A stretch of 64,000 bases of DNA from contig OX639990.1 of assembly GCA_951828535.1 (NCBI GenBank), forward strand, positions 1 through 64,000, in the 5' to 3' direction. The stretch's first letter is position 1; each line of letters starts with the position of its first letter. The notes beneath the pieces were generated by a model that had not been told where the DNA came from, ran no database searches, and worked only from the letters and a program-made list of their open reading frames with translations. This document shows positions 7,591 through 16,586 of the stretch, piece by piece. Source of the stretch: an uncultured Candidatus Entotheonella sp. Lineage in GTDB: Bacteria; Tectomicrobia; Entotheonellia; Entotheonellales; Entotheonellaceae. The translations under genes were made by a program, and so were the position numbers.

Positions 7591-8229
7591 ATGGCCGAAG
7601 CGAAAGACACGGTTGAGTTTTACTGGGATCCGGTTTGTCCCTGGTGTTGGATCACGGCCCGCTGGATGGAAGACGTCGGGCGGCACAAGGACATCAAGGT
7701 GCACTGGAAATTGTTCAGCCTGAAGAAAATCAATGAGGGCCGCGACCTGGCGCCGAAATTCGGCCCTCGGCACCTGATGGGACTGCGGGCCTTGCGCGTG
7801 GCCGCGGCGGTGCGGCAGGACCTCGGCGAGGAGGCGGTCGGCAAGCTGTACACCGTCATGGGCGCCCGCTGGCACCACGATGAGGTAGACATTGGCCAAG
7901 TGCCCGAGCTGGCATCCATCCTCGATTCCTGCGGCTTTTCCATGGATCTCGCCACCGCTGCGGACGACGAGGCATGGGACGAGGTGATCAAAAAGGACAT
8001 GGAGAACGCCACCGCCAAGGCCGGCACCGACGTCGGCGTGCCGTTGATCGTTCTGGACGGCGGCAGCGGACCCGGCTTTTTCGGCCCGGTGTTCAGCCCG
8101 GCGCCGACCGGAGAGGCCGCCGTGGCGCTGTGGGATGCCATGGTGTTGGCGGGCCGTACGGACGGGTTTTACGAGTTCAAGCGCACGCGCGAGACGGGTC
8201 CGATTTTCGCCGAGCGTCCCAGCGTCTAA
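7591..8229 (+). CDS. DsbA-fold oxidoreductase, Rv2466c-like
   Basis: A 212-aa thioredoxin-fold protein with DPVCPWCWITARW near the N-terminus (CPWC active site at about residues 16-19), a helical insert, and the cis-Pro region GVPLIVLD. Overall order, including GFFGPVFSPAPTGEAAVALWDA and the FYEFKRTR tail, matches Mycobacterium tuberculosis Rv2466c, a mycothiol-dependent nitroreductase, better than FrnE or chromene isomerases. Cytoplasmic, with no signal peptide. GGAGAAAAGAG precedes the ATG. The thiol cofactor used here is unknown. Confidence 0.75.
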   Translation: MAEAKDTVEFYWDPVCPWCWITARWMEDVGRHKDIKVHWKLFSLKKINEGRDLAPKFGPRHLMGLRALRVAAAVRQDLGEEAVGKLYTVMGARWHHDEVDIGQVPELASILDSCGFSMDLATAADDEAWDEVIKKDMENATAKAGTDVGVPLIVLDGGSGPGFFGPVFSPAPTGEAAVALWDAMVLAGRTDGFYEFKRTRETGPIFAERPSV

Positions 8230-8304
8230 CCCCGGGCTGCGCCTTTCCGCAAGTTTGGGCAGGGCGCAACCGGCCTCCTGTTCCGGGAAAGCAGATCAAC
8301 AGCC

Positions 8305-9042
8305 ATGCCGCCTGATACGCCGTCGATGCCACACCGTCACCTGAAGCTTGCGGGGACGTACAACTTTCGGGACATCGGCGGTTATCCCGCCCGCAACGGC
8401 GGCACCACTCGCTGGCACACCCTGTTTCGTTCCGACAGCCCGCACCGCCTGTCGGAAGCCGACCGCGCCTCTCTTATCGAGTGCGGCTTGCGGACCGCAA
8501 TCGATCTCAGGCAGGCCGAGGAACTGGCCGAGTCGCCCAACGTGTTCGCGGGATTGGCTCACGTCATATACCGCCACGTACCGCTCCTGAACGACGCCCC
8601 GTCCGTGCCGGAAGTTCTACCGACTCTCGTTGAGATATACCGCCGCATTCTGGACGACCGCAGCGAGCAGGTCGGCGCCGTGCTGGCGGCGCTGGCAGCC
8701 CCGGACGCTCTGCCGGCGGTGGTGAATTGCACGGCGGGTAAGGATCGTACCGGGTTGATCGTGGCGTTGATGCTCGGCCTTGCGGGGGTGCCGGAGGAGA
8801 GCATCGTGGCGGATTACGCACTGAGCGGTGCCTGTCTGGCGGGCGTCTATCTGGACGAGGCCCGCCAGCGGGCCGAGGCGCAGGGTTTTTCGTATGACTT
8901 GTTAGTCCTGTGTGACCCCGACTTCATGCGGGCGACGCTGGCGCATCTGCAGAAACGCTACGGCGGTATCGAAGCGTATGTGCGTGCCACGGGTTTGGGT
9001 ACGGCGGAAATCGACCAGTTGCGGCGGGCCATGGTGGCCTGA
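8305..9042 (+). CDS. Tyrosine-protein phosphatase (Y_phosphatase3 family)
   Basis: The 245-aa product starts with the family motif YNFRDIGGY and LFRSDSPHRLSEAD, and has the P-loop CTAGKDRTG (Cys at about residue 144) of dual-specificity/lipid-type tyrosine phosphatases such as MptpB. A conserved Asp in DLRQAEE and the C-terminal GGIEAYVR complete the family pattern. The ribosome site is weak and the start could be a few codons later. It runs in the same direction as the nitrile hydratase genes, 33 bases ahead of nthB, so it may be co-transcribed. The natural substrate cannot be told. Confidence 0.82.
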   Translation: MPPDTPSMPHRHLKLAGTYNFRDIGGYPARNGGTTRWHTLFRSDSPHRLSEADRASLIECGLRTAIDLRQAEELAESPNVFAGLAHVIYRHVPLLNDAPSVPEVLPTLVEIYRRILDDRSEQVGAVLAALAAPDALPAVVNCTAGKDRTGLIVALMLGLAGVPEESIVADYALSGACLAGVYLDEARQRAEAQGFSYDLLVLCDPDFMRATLAHLQKRYGGIEAYVRATGLGTAEIDQLRRAMVA

Positions 9043-9075
9043 AGCGTCTGCGCGGCCAGGAAGAGGGAGAAGGGC

Positions 9076-9759
9076 ATGAACGGCATCCACGACATGGGCG
9101 GCATGCACGGGTTCGGGCCTGTCCAGCGACAGGCAAACGAGCCGGTTTTCCACCACGGCTGGGAGGGCCGGGTGTTTGCCATGCGGGTGGTGACGCCGGT
9201 GCCCATCCCGGGCGGCGCGCGCAACAACATCGAGGTAATGGAACCGCTGCGCTACCTGCGATCGAGCTACTACGAGAAATGGCTGCACGCCCGCGTCAAG
9301 GGACTCATTGACAGTGGCGTTCTGACCGCTGAGGAGCTGCAAGCCCGAGAAGCCCTCTACCGCGAACGCCCCGATACCCCGGTGCCGCGCCGTGAGGATA
9401 CGGAACGAGTGCAAGCGGTGCTGGCGAACCTGCGCACGCACCGCTCGCCGCGGCGCGACGTCAACACGCAGCCGAAGTTCGGACTCGGCGACCCTGTGCG
9501 GGTCCGTAACCTGCATCCACCCGGCCATACTCGACTGCCCCGCTACGTGCGCGGCAAACCAGGCGTGGTGGTGCGCTTCTACGGCTTTCAGGACGTGCAG
9601 GATGCGCAGCCGCCCGGTGTTACCGTCGAACCTCAGGCCGTGTACGCGGTCCGCTTCGCGGCTTCGGAGCTCTGGGGCGACGCCGCGCAGGTCAACAGCA
9701 CGGTCTGCATCGACATGTGGGAAAGCTATCTCGAACCGCTGGAGGAACAAGGCAAATGA
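9076..9759 (+). CDS. nthB: Nitrile hydratase beta subunit
   Basis: The 227-aa product starts [16 protein letters not shown], the strongly conserved beginning of nitrile hydratase beta subunits. It also has the [17 protein letters not shown] segment, and the C-terminal SH3-like region [19 protein letters not shown]...[10 protein letters not shown]...[13 protein letters not shown]. It pairs with the alpha subunit to hydrate nitriles to amides. GAGGGAGAAGGG precedes the ATG. Its stop overlaps the alpha start as ATGA. Beta-before-alpha order is usual for the cobalt-type enzymes. Confidence 0.95.
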   Translation: MNGIHDMGGMHGFGPVQRQANEPVFHHGWEGRVFAMRVVTPVPIPGGARNNIEVMEPLRYLRSSYYEKWLHARVKGLIDSGVLTAEELQAREALYRERPDTPVPRREDTERVQAVLANLRTHRSPRRDVNTQPKFGLGDPVRVRNLHPPGHTRLPRYVRGKPGVVVRFYGFQDVQDAQPPGVTVEPQAVYAVRFAASELWGDAAQVNSTVCIDMWESYLEPLEEQGK

Positions 9760-10394
9760 GCGGCACACACCATCACGACGTCCATGCCGGCAGCGATGCG
9801 GACATGGCGTTGCGCACCCAGGCCCTGGAGTCCCTGCTGGTCGAAAAAGGTCTCATCACCACCGACGTCATCGACGCCGTGGTGCGCACCTACGAGCATG
9901 ACGTCGGGCCGCTCAACGGCGCCAAAGTGGTGGCTCGCGCCTGGACCGACGCCGCCTACAAGCAGCGCTTGCTGGCCGACGGCACCGTGGCGGTGGCGGA
10001 GTTGGGCTTCAGCGGCGCGCAGGGCGCCGATATCGTTGTGCTGGAGAATACCCCGAGCGTGCACAACGTGGTCGTCTGCACCCTGTGCTCGTGCTATCCC
10101 TGGCCCGTTCTGGGGCTGCCGCCCGCGTGGTACAAGTCGTACGCCTACCGCTCGCGGCTGGTCCGCGAGCCACGAACGGTGCTGCGCGAGTTCGGCCTCG
10201 ACCTGCCGGAATACATCGAGGTGCGCGTCTGGGATAGCAATTCCGATATCCGCTACATGGTGCTGCCCGAGCGGCCGACGGGCACGGAGCATCTGCGCGA
10301 AGACGCCCTCGTTCCCCTGGTCACCCGTGATGCGATGATTGGCACCGCCGTTGTGCGCGCGGACGGTGTATCATCGAGTCCGGTTGAATCATGA
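9756..10394 (+). CDS. nthA: Nitrile hydratase alpha subunit, cobalt type
   Basis: A 212-aa catalytic subunit. The metal claw is [11 protein letters not shown] (about residues 107-117); Thr in CTLC and Tyr after the last Cys are characteristic of the Co(III) class, while Fe enzymes have Ser and Thr there. The two outer-claw cysteines are normally oxidised to sulfenic and sulfinic acids. The start at 9756 overlaps nthB by ATGA; a longer frame from 9717 would run inside nthB without a ribosome site. The activator needed for metal insertion is probably the gene at 11177, separated by a toxin-antitoxin pair. Confidence 0.95.
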   Translation: MSGTHHHDVHAGSDADMALRTQALESLLVEKGLITTDVIDAVVRTYEHDVGPLNGAKVVARAWTDAAYKQRLLADGTVAVAELGFSGAQGADIVVLENTPSVHNVVVCTLCSCYPWPVLGLPPAWYKSYAYRSRLVREPRTVLREFGLDLPEYIEVRVWDSNSDIRYMVLPERPTGTEHLREDALVPLVTRDAMIGTAVVRADGVSSSPVES

Positions 10395-10404
10395 GGAGGC
10401 GAAT

Positions 10405-10653
10405 ATGAAGAACGTTACGATCACCTTGCCCGAAGACCTAGCTCGCTGGTTGCGGGTCCGGGCAGCGGAGAACGAACGCAGCGTATCGAGGTGGGTGGCT
10501 GAACTCCTTGATGGAGTGCGGTGCCAGGAGGACAATTACGAGGCCGCGATGCAGCACGCCTTGTCGATTCAGCCTGAGAGACTGAACGATGGTGGGAAAC
10601 CCTATCCGCCGCGTAACGCTCTCTACGACCGCCCGGCGCCGGGCTCCCGTTGA
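10405..10653 (+). CDS. Ribbon-helix-helix-like antitoxin of a PIN-toxin module
   Basis: An 82-aa protein. The N-terminal KNVTITLPEDLARWLRVRAAENERSVSRWVAELL is a ribbon-helix-helix DNA-binding fold, and the C-terminal tail is short and charged, as expected for toxin binding. GAGGAGG lies before the ATG, only 10 bases after the nthA stop. It precedes a PIN-domain gene by 16 bases, which defines it as a VapB-like antitoxin. A Pro/Arg-rich tail follows residue 62. Confidence 0.8.
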   Translation: MKNVTITLPEDLARWLRVRAAENERSVSRWVAELLDGVRCQEDNYEAAMQHALSIQPERLNDGGKPYPPRNALYDRPAPGSR

Positions 10654-10669
10654 TAGGCGCGGGGTCCCC

Positions 10670-11131
10670 ATGACGGGTTCTGTCTTCGTTGACACGAACG
10701 TTCTCGTCTACCGACACGACTTGACGAATCCGCTCAAGCAGTCTCGGGCCGACGACTGGTACAGGCTGCTTTGGCGCCAGCATTGCGGACGATTGAGTTT
10801 CCAAGTCTTGCAGGAACTCTACTCTACGTTGACACGTAAGCTGAAGCCTGGCCTTGAAGCGTCGAAAGCCCGGCAGATCGTGTGCGTTCTTGCGCAATGG
10901 CGCCCGGTACCAATCGACGTTGACATTCTGGAGCGTGCCTGGCTCTTGGAGGAGCGTTACACCATGTCATGGTGGGATGCGCTCATCGTTGCGGCGGCAC
11001 AGGCTTGCGAGTGCAACGTGCTCCTGACCGAGGACCTGCAGCACGGCCAGACATTTGGCGCGCTCCGGGTGGTCGATCCCTTTGCGTCGCCGGAGTTGAT
11101 GCCGGAAGCTGTCCTTGAAGCACTGGCCTGA
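10670..11131 (+). CDS. PIN-domain ribonuclease toxin (VapC-like)
   Basis: The 153-aa PIN nuclease has the four expected acidic positions: SVFVDTNVLVY (Asp at residue 8), FQVLQELYSTL (Glu), WWDALIVAAA (Asp) and LLTEDLQHG (Asp). Family members cleave tRNA or rRNA when free of antitoxin. The ATG at 10670 is chosen because it puts the first Asp eight residues in; a longer frame from 10589 would overlap the antitoxin. It lies between nthA and the nitrile hydratase activator, all on the same strand. Confidence 0.88.
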   Translation: MTGSVFVDTNVLVYRHDLTNPLKQSRADDWYRLLWRQHCGRLSFQVLQELYSTLTRKLKPGLEASKARQIVCVLAQWRPVPIDVDILERAWLLEERYTMSWWDALIVAAAQACECNVLLTEDLQHGQTFGALRVVDPFASPELMPEAVLEALA

Positions 11132-11176
11132 CCCAAACCTTCCGGGATGATGCCGAATCTGCAGAGGGGAACACGC

Positions 11177-11515
11177 ATGGGCGTGGGACGGCAGATAACC
11201 GACATGTCGGGTGAGATGGCCCTGCCGCGCCAGAACGGCGAGTTGGTCTTTGCCACGCCGTGGGAGGCGAGGATTTTTGGTCTTGCCGTTGCCCTGCAGG
11301 AAAGCGGCGTTTATGAATGGCGGGAATTCAGTTCCGCCCTGGCGGCGGAAATTGCCAGGGCGGAACAGGCAGGAAATACCTCGACTTACTACGAACGCTG
11401 GCTCTCGAGCCTCGAAAAACTCCTGATCGACAATGGCCTTGTGACGCCGCCGGAAATCAGCCACCGGATGGCGTCGCACGCGGCTCATGACGACCATGCG
11501 GATCATGACCCTTAA
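11177..11515 (+). CDS. Nitrile hydratase activator/accessory protein (P14K-like)
   Basis: A 112-aa protein with LPRQNGELVFATPWEARIFGLAVALQESGVYEWREF and YYERWLSSLEKLLIDNGLVT, a pattern shared with the nitrile hydratase beta N-terminal domain and with the cobalt-enzyme activators (P14K/NhlE-like). In that class the activator exchanges subunits to deliver cobalt to the alpha chain. The tail HAAHDDHADHDP is His/Asp-rich and could bind metal. GAGGGG lies seven bases before the ATG; an upstream in-frame ATG at 11147 has none. It is 45 bases after the toxin gene. Confidence 0.85.
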   Translation: MGVGRQITDMSGEMALPRQNGELVFATPWEARIFGLAVALQESGVYEWREFSSALAAEIARAEQAGNTSTYYERWLSSLEKLLIDNGLVTPPEISHRMASHAAHDDHADHDP

Positions 11516-11522
11516 AGGTTCC

Positions 11523-11629
11523 CAAATCGTCATTTCGGCGAAGGCCGGAATCCAATGACTTCGGCCGTCGGAAAACCTCCTGGACCCCAGCCCCGTATCA
11601 AGCACGGGGCTGGCTTTCCGCCGGGGTGA
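11523..11629. repeat. Palindromic intergenic repeat (CGTCATT...GGGGTGACG type)
   Basis: The block begins CGTCATTTCGGCGAAGGCC and ends GGCTTTCCGCCGGGGTGACGG. Internal inverted arms include CCCCGT...ACGGGG around 11590-11610. It belongs to the widespread family of extragenic CGTCATTCC...GGATGACG palindromes, and lies between two convergent genes. A related, larger block is at 14366-14568. Confidence 0.6.
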
Positions 11630-11640
11630 CGGCAGGCGGG

Positions 11641-13284
11641 CTACCGCCAATAACTGCACACGTCCTCTTCCTCCTTGGTCATCATCTCCAGCAGTGCAGG
11701 CCGTCCCTCCTGGGTAGCCGCCAAACCCCGCTGAATGGCGCCGCCGATGGCGTCCGGTGTTGCCACCTTCTCCGCGTAAGCCCCGAGCGCCGCCGCCACC
11801 TGTGCGTATTCACCGCCGAGCTTGTTGCTGCCCCAGTGCTTGGCGGCGTGCGGAAAGTGGTCGGCGTAGTGCGTCATGACGCCGTTGTTGAGGACGATGG
11901 TGAGGATGCCGATGCGCGACCTGGCAGCGGTTTCCACGTCCATGCCGGCCATGCCGAAAGCCGCGTCGCCCATGATGTTGATGACCGTCTTGTCGGGCGC
12001 GGCGAGCTTGGCGCCCATGGCCAGGCCGAGGCCATAGCCGAGCTGCGTGGATTTGCCCCAGCCGATATAGCCGCGTGGCGTCACCGGCTTCCAGAAGGGC
12101 ACGAGCTGCTCGCGGGGATAGCCCGAATCGTGCGTGATGATGGTGTTGGCCACATCAACGTTGTGGGCGATTTCATTAATCACCCGGTACGGGCTCATGG
12201 GCACCTCGTCCGACGCCAGCCGCGGACCCCATTCCGCCATGAAGGCCTTGTGCGACCGCTTGATGCCCTCCACCACGCCGTTGACGTCCCCTCGGCCTTG
12301 CACGCCGAGTTGCCGCTTGGCCTCCTCGATCATCTGCTGCAGCACGATCTTCGCATCGCCCACGGCGCCGTAGCTGATCCGGTAATCCTTGTTGAGGTCC
12401 TCGGCGCAATTGGTGCACTGCGCCATGGGGACCCCGACAGGCATCGGGGCGTTGAAGTGCGAAATGGCAAAGCTCGTTCCCACACCCAGGATGAAGTCGG
12501 TGTTACGCAGGAAGTCGCGCGCCATCATCGTGCCGGAAGAGGCGGCGGTGCCCAGCGCCAGGGGATGGGTTTCGGGAAAGGCGCTCTTGCCGGCCAGGGT
12601 GGTAAAGACGGGAACATGGGTCAACTCGGCGAAGGCGACCAGCTCCGGCGTGGCCTCGGCGTATAGGACGCCCTGGCCGGCGTTGATGACCGGGCTGGAC
12701 GCTTTGAGCAACGCCGTCACCACGTCGCGTACGTCCTCGGCGCTGGCGCCCGACTTGTGCACCTTGGGCGGTGTGTAGGTGAAGGAATCGTGGGGAATCT
12801 CGGTGGCGGCGACATCGCCGGGAATTTCCAGCAGCACCGGCCCCAAGCGCCCGTGCCGCAAGTGGGTGAAGGCGCGCGACATCATCTCGGGGATACGTTC
12901 GACCTGATTGAACAGCCCGGCCCACTTGGTGACGCCCTGATAGTTGGGCACCGCCTCGAAATTCGGATGCACACCCATGCGCGATGCGGGCTGGCCGCCA
13001 GGCAGCAGCAGGATGGGAACCGAATCGGCAAAGGCCTGCGCGACGCCGCTGAAGGCGTTCTCGGCGCCCGGTCCGGTCTGCATGGTGAAGACGCCGATTT
13101 TCTTGCCGTTGGTGATCCGGCTGTAACCGTCTGCCATATTCACGCCGGCCCGCTCCTGGCGGCACATGATGGGCCGAATGCCTTCCATGGAGGCCACGTC
13201 GATCAAGCCTTGCGCCGGGAAGCAGGACAGCCAATCGACCCCCTCGGCTTTGAGTATCTGTGCAATAACCTGGTTCCCTTGCAT
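11641..13284 (-). CDS. Thiamine-diphosphate-dependent enzyme (acetolactate synthase-like family)
   Basis: A 547-aa three-domain ThDP enzyme: pyrimidine-binding domain with RQERAGVNMADGYSR (activating Glu), a central domain with INAGQGVLYAEA, and a C-terminal domain with the diphosphate motif GDAAFGMAGMDVETAARS...NN. It could be a decarboxylase, lyase or synthase; specificity cannot be read. The ATG at 13284 has AAAGGAG at good spacing; an ATG five codons earlier does not. It is a single gene, divergent from 13506. A second, distant ThDP enzyme is at 61837. Confidence 0.82.
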   Translation of the reverse strand: MQGNQVIAQILKAEGVDWLSCFPAQGLIDVASMEGIRPIMCRQERAGVNMADGYSRITNGKKIGVFTMQTGPGAENAFSGVAQAFADSVPILLLPGGQPASRMGVHPNFEAVPNYQGVTKWAGLFNQVERIPEMMSRAFTHLRHGRLGPVLLEIPGDVAATEIPHDSFTYTPPKVHKSGASAEDVRDVVTALLKASSPVINAGQGVLYAEATPELVAFAELTHVPVFTTLAGKSAFPETHPLALGTAASSGTMMARDFLRNTDFILGVGTSFAISHFNAPMPVGVPMAQCTNCAEDLNKDYRISYGAVGDAKIVLQQMIEEAKRQLGVQGRGDVNGVVEGIKRSHKAFMAEWGPRLASDEVPMSPYRVINEIAHNVDVANTIITHDSGYPREQLVPFWKPVTPRGYIGWGKSTQLGYGLGLAMGAKLAAPDKTVINIMGDAAFGMAGMDVETAARSRIGILTIVLNNGVMTHYADHFPHAAKHWGSNKLGGEYAQVAAALGAYAEKVATPDAIGGAIQRGLAATQEGRPALLEMMTKEEEDVCSYWR

Positions 13285-13505
13285 GACTGCTCCTTTCACT
13301 CGCTGAGGCTCGTGGCGGATGGCTTATACGCTCGTTGGCGCTCGCTGTGGGTGGAATGGCGGCGTGTTGGAATCTGAGGCCGTGCATCATAGCAAAATCG
13401 CGCCTGGGTGGCATGCTGTCCGGCGCGTCGCGTGGATTTTGCCTGCCGGCGGTTCCTGTGCCAACATGAGCTTTTCGACACCCAGCGGCAAGACAAGGAG
13501 ACAAC

Positions 13506-14318
13506 ATGAGCGACCAGGAAATCGTGGATAAATTGGAGCGTGTGTGGGGTTCGATGGCGGAATTGTGCGCAACGTTCAGCGAGCAGGAGTGGAAGCTTGC
13601 AACCGACTGCCCAAAGTGGTCGGTGCAGGATCACGTGGCGCACATCGTCGGCACCGAGTCGCGGTTGGCGGGCCGCCCGGTGCCAGATCACACACCACAG
13701 GAGATGGAACACGTCAAGAACGACATCGGCAAGGGCAACGAGGTGTGGGTGGATTTCCTGCGTCCGCGTTCCGGCGCGGACGTGCTCGAGGCGTTCCGCG
13801 AAGTTACCGCGGCGCGCCTGCAGCGGCTGCGCGCCATGAGCGCCGACGACTTCTCGGAGCCCACACAGACGCCGGTTGGGCCCGGCGCGATACGCGATTT
13901 CATGGTCATTCGTATTTTCGATTGCTGGGTACACGAGCAGGATGTACGCCGCGCCGTCGGACGCCCCGGCCACCTGGAGGGCCCGGTGGTGGTGCATTCC
14001 ATGGACCGCATGGCCCGGGCGATGCCTTTTGTGGTCGGCAAGAAAGCCGCCGCCCCCGACGGCACGGCGGTCGTTTTCGAAATCACCGGTCCAGCCGGCC
14101 GCACCCTGCCGATCGGTGTCGAGAGCGGGCGCGCCACCTTCCTCGACACCCCGCCGGCCAGCCCGAACGTGCGCCTTACCATGGACGTGGAAACGTTTAC
14201 CTGCCTGGGAAACGGCCGCTGGGAAGGGAGCCCGGCGCTGGCGGCCAACAAGGTGCGCATAGACGGCGACCGGGCGCTCGGGGAGGCCATCGTCACACGC
14301 ATGAATTTCATGGTGTGA
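13506..14318 (+). CDS. Maleylpyruvate isomerase-family (DinB/MDMPI) protein
   Basis: The 270-aa product has the DinB-like four-helix domain of mycothiol-dependent maleylpyruvate isomerases: WSVQDHVAHIVGTES (His about residue 45-48) and FDCWVHEQDVRRAVGRPG (His about 146), which would bind zinc. The C-terminal part (about 180-265) is the SCP2-like MDMPI domain with FTCLGNGRWEG. Such proteins are mostly actinobacterial and use mycothiol. Here it may use another thiol or act differently. AAGGAGACAAC precedes the ATG. Confidence 0.8.
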   Translation: MSDQEIVDKLERVWGSMAELCATFSEQEWKLATDCPKWSVQDHVAHIVGTESRLAGRPVPDHTPQEMEHVKNDIGKGNEVWVDFLRPRSGADVLEAFREVTAARLQRLRAMSADDFSEPTQTPVGPGAIRDFMVIRIFDCWVHEQDVRRAVGRPGHLEGPVVVHSMDRMARAMPFVVGKKAAAPDGTAVVFEITGPAGRTLPIGVESGRATFLDTPPASPNVRLTMDVETFTCLGNGRWEGSPALAANKVRIDGDRALGEAIVTRMNFMV

Positions 14319-14623
14319 ACGGCGGGTGCGCCATTCCTATGTAGAGACCCGTCCGCCCGCCCCCCATCGTCATTCCGGGCTTGACCCCGGATCAGGTCCG
14401 GGGCAGGCTCCGAAATCCAGCAGCCCCGAATCGGAGTTTGTCCCAGACCCCGTTTCAAGAGCGAGACAAGTTCCGATTCGGGGTCTGGGCAGATTCTTGG
14501 CGCTTGGGAACCCCTCGGACTCCGGCCCCGGATCAAGTCCGGGGCGACGTTCTTTCGCCGGCGTGACAACTCAAGTGACTCTTCTTCATTCCACACACCA
14601 AGGGGTATTTCCTGCGGGCGTGT
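14319..14623. repeat. Intergenic stretch with large palindromic repeat
   Basis: This 305-base gap between convergent genes contains no credible reading frame. From about 14366 to 14568 it holds nested palindromes: TCATTCCGGGCTTGACCCCGGATCAGG at one side and CCCCGGATCAAGTCCGGGGCGACG at the other. Between them are AGCCCCGAATCGGA...TTCCGATTCGGGG arms. It resembles the extragenic palindromes common in high-GC alphaproteobacteria and related groups and could fold as a bidirectional terminator. Confidence 0.6.
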
Positions 14624-15922
14624 TCACAGCCACGCGAATTTTACGGCGAAGAGCAGCGCCACCGCGATCAGCATCGGCGAACAATCCCCCCAGCGCCCTG
14701 CTATCAACTTGATCACGACGTAGGTCAGGAAGCCGAGCCCGATACCATCGGCGATGGAAAACGTCAGTGGGATGGCGATGACGGTCACGATGGCGGCAGC
14801 GGACTCGGTGACGTCGTGCCAATCCACGTCAACCAGCGGCCGTGCCATGAGACACGCCACGTAGAGGATGGCCGCTGCCGTTGCGTAGGGTGGGATAGAC
14901 CCGGCCAGCGGCGCGAAGAACAGGCAGGCGAGGAACAGAATCGCCACCACGACCGCGGTCAGACCTGTGCGTCCGCCCGCGATGGTCCCCGCGGCGCTTT
15001 CAATATAGCTCGTTACCGGCGAGGTACCGAGCAGAGCGCCGCCCACCGTTCCCGCGGAGTCGGCAATCAGCGCGTTCTGTATGCGCGGCAGCTGTCCCTG
15101 TTCGTCGAGAAGGTTCGCTTGGTGCGCGACGCCGAGCAGTGTGCCGGCGGTATCGAACAGGTCGACGATCAGGAACGTCAGAATGACCGCGATCATCCCC
15201 GCCTGCAGCGCCCCGCCGATGTCGAGCGCAAACAGCGTCGGCGTCGGGTCGGGCGGCAGGGACGCCACGCCCCGCCATTCGGACACGCCGAAAAGGAGGC
15301 CAATCACGGTAACGCCCAACATGCCGATGATCGCGGCGCCCGGCACTTGCCGAGACGCCAGCGCCACGATCACGCAAAAGCCGAGTAGGGCGAGTATGGG
15401 TCCTGGCGTCGTCAGATCGCCGACCGTGACCAGCGTTGCCTCGCTCCCCTGGATGATGCCGGCGTTGCGCAGCGCGATGATGCCTAGAAAGAGGCCAATC
15501 CCGGCGGCGATGGCCAGCTTCTGTCCTTGGGGAATCGCCTCGATGATCCAACGCCGCACCGGCACGACGCTCAGGATGAGGAACAGCACACCGGAGATGA
15601 AGACCGCGCCGAGCGCGACTTGCCACGTGTGGCCCATGCCGAGGACGACGCCGTAAGCGAAGAAGGCGTTGAGCCCCATGCCCGGCGCCAGTGCGATCGG
15701 GTAGTTGGCGTACAGGCCCATCAGCAGTGTGCTGAGCGCCGCGGCGATGCAGGTGGCCACGAACACCGCATCGAACGGCATGCCGGCGTCGGAGAGAATC
15801 TGCGGGTTCACGAAGGCGATGTAGGCCATCGTCAGGAACGTCGTTACGCCTGCCATCACCTCCGTCCGCACGTCGGTACCGCGCTGCGCCAAGTCGAAGT
15901 AGCGTTCAAGGATTGCTTTCAT
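14624..15922 (-). CDS. Purine permease, NCS2 family (AzgA/PbuG type)
   Basis: A 432-aa inner-membrane transporter with about 12 helices. MKAILERYFDLAQRGTDVRTEVMAGVTTFLTMAYI is the conserved N-terminus of the AzgA/PbuG hypoxanthine-guanine-adenine permeases. LAPGMGLNAFFAYGVV, FLIVDLFDTAGTLLGVA and LLGTSPVTSYIESAAG are the family's substrate-binding signatures. GGGAGGAAC precedes the ATG at 15922. The 230-base leader upstream shows small GC hairpins, but I see no recognisable purine riboswitch. Confidence 0.92.
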   Translation of the reverse strand: MKAILERYFDLAQRGTDVRTEVMAGVTTFLTMAYIAFVNPQILSDAGMPFDAVFVATCIAAALSTLLMGLYANYPIALAPGMGLNAFFAYGVVLGMGHTWQVALGAVFISGVLFLILSVVPVRRWIIEAIPQGQKLAIAAGIGLFLGIIALRNAGIIQGSEATLVTVGDLTTPGPILALLGFCVIVALASRQVPGAAIIGMLGVTVIGLLFGVSEWRGVASLPPDPTPTLFALDIGGALQAGMIAVILTFLIVDLFDTAGTLLGVAHQANLLDEQGQLPRIQNALIADSAGTVGGALLGTSPVTSYIESAAGTIAGGRTGLTAVVVAILFLACLFFAPLAGSIPPYATAAAILYVACLMARPLVDVDWHDVTESAAAIVTVIAIPLTFSIADGIGLGFLTYVVIKLIAGRWGDCSPMLIAVALLFAVKFAWL

Positions 15923-16156
15923 GGAGTTCCTCCCGGTCGCCGAAGGGCTGCCCTCGGCATACCAGCATGCAGAAGGGTGGAATGGGGAATTCTGGTGGCG
16001 TGGTGATGGACGTGTAGGGACCTTCGGCTTGCTTCCAGGCCCCGCGGTAGGGGATCGCCGGCCCGTCTTTCTTTGGTGAGCACCTCCTTCCTGATTCCCA
16101 TAAGGCCGGTTCTGCTGCTTTCGGCTTGGCACGGCGGGAACCATGGCATCGGAAGA

Positions 16157-16378
16157 CTAAGAATCCGCTCCAGTGCCTTCGTGCCCCATCTGGCTGATGA
16201 GGTTTTGAACCCGGGTCGGCACACCCACGTTATCCCACAGTGCAAGCGCGAGAGCAGCTCTCGCGGCGTCGCCGCCGCTGCCTTGCGCCATTCGCTCCAG
16301 GGTCTTTCGTAGGCGTTCTCCGGCAGTCGCCGGTTTCATCGTGGGTTCGTTCTCTATTTCGTCGGTTTCGTCGATCAT
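16157..16378 (-). CDS. Small hypothetical protein
   Basis: A 73-aa acidic-to-neutral soluble protein, MIDETDEIENEPTMKPATAG..., with an alpha-helical middle (ERLRKTLERMAQ, ARAALALALWDNVG). No known family is recognised. GGGAGG lies eight bases before the ATG, which supports real translation. It follows the 813-aa protein gene by about 200 bases on the same strand. Confidence 0.5.
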   Translation of the reverse strand: MIDETDEIENEPTMKPATAGERLRKTLERMAQGSGGDAARAALALALWDNVGVPTRVQNLISQMGHEGTGADS

Positions 16379-16586
16379 TGTTTTGGCCTCCCGATTCTGT
16401 CGGAATATCGAACCTTAAATTCGAATAGCACCCCTCATATCAAGCCGCAGCGACTGCCCAGGAACGCCGAAAGCACTCCCAAATACTGGCCAAACCGACA
16501 TTGGCGGATTCGCAGCGGCTGCGCTCCCCTCGATACCTGAAATTTTCGATTGCCTTGACAGGTAGTAAGTACCTTCCCAAGCCGGA

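Noticed and set aside
15923-16156. A purine riboswitch ahead of the purine permease
   Set aside because: The leader has small GC hairpins but none of the conserved purine-aptamer loop sequences.
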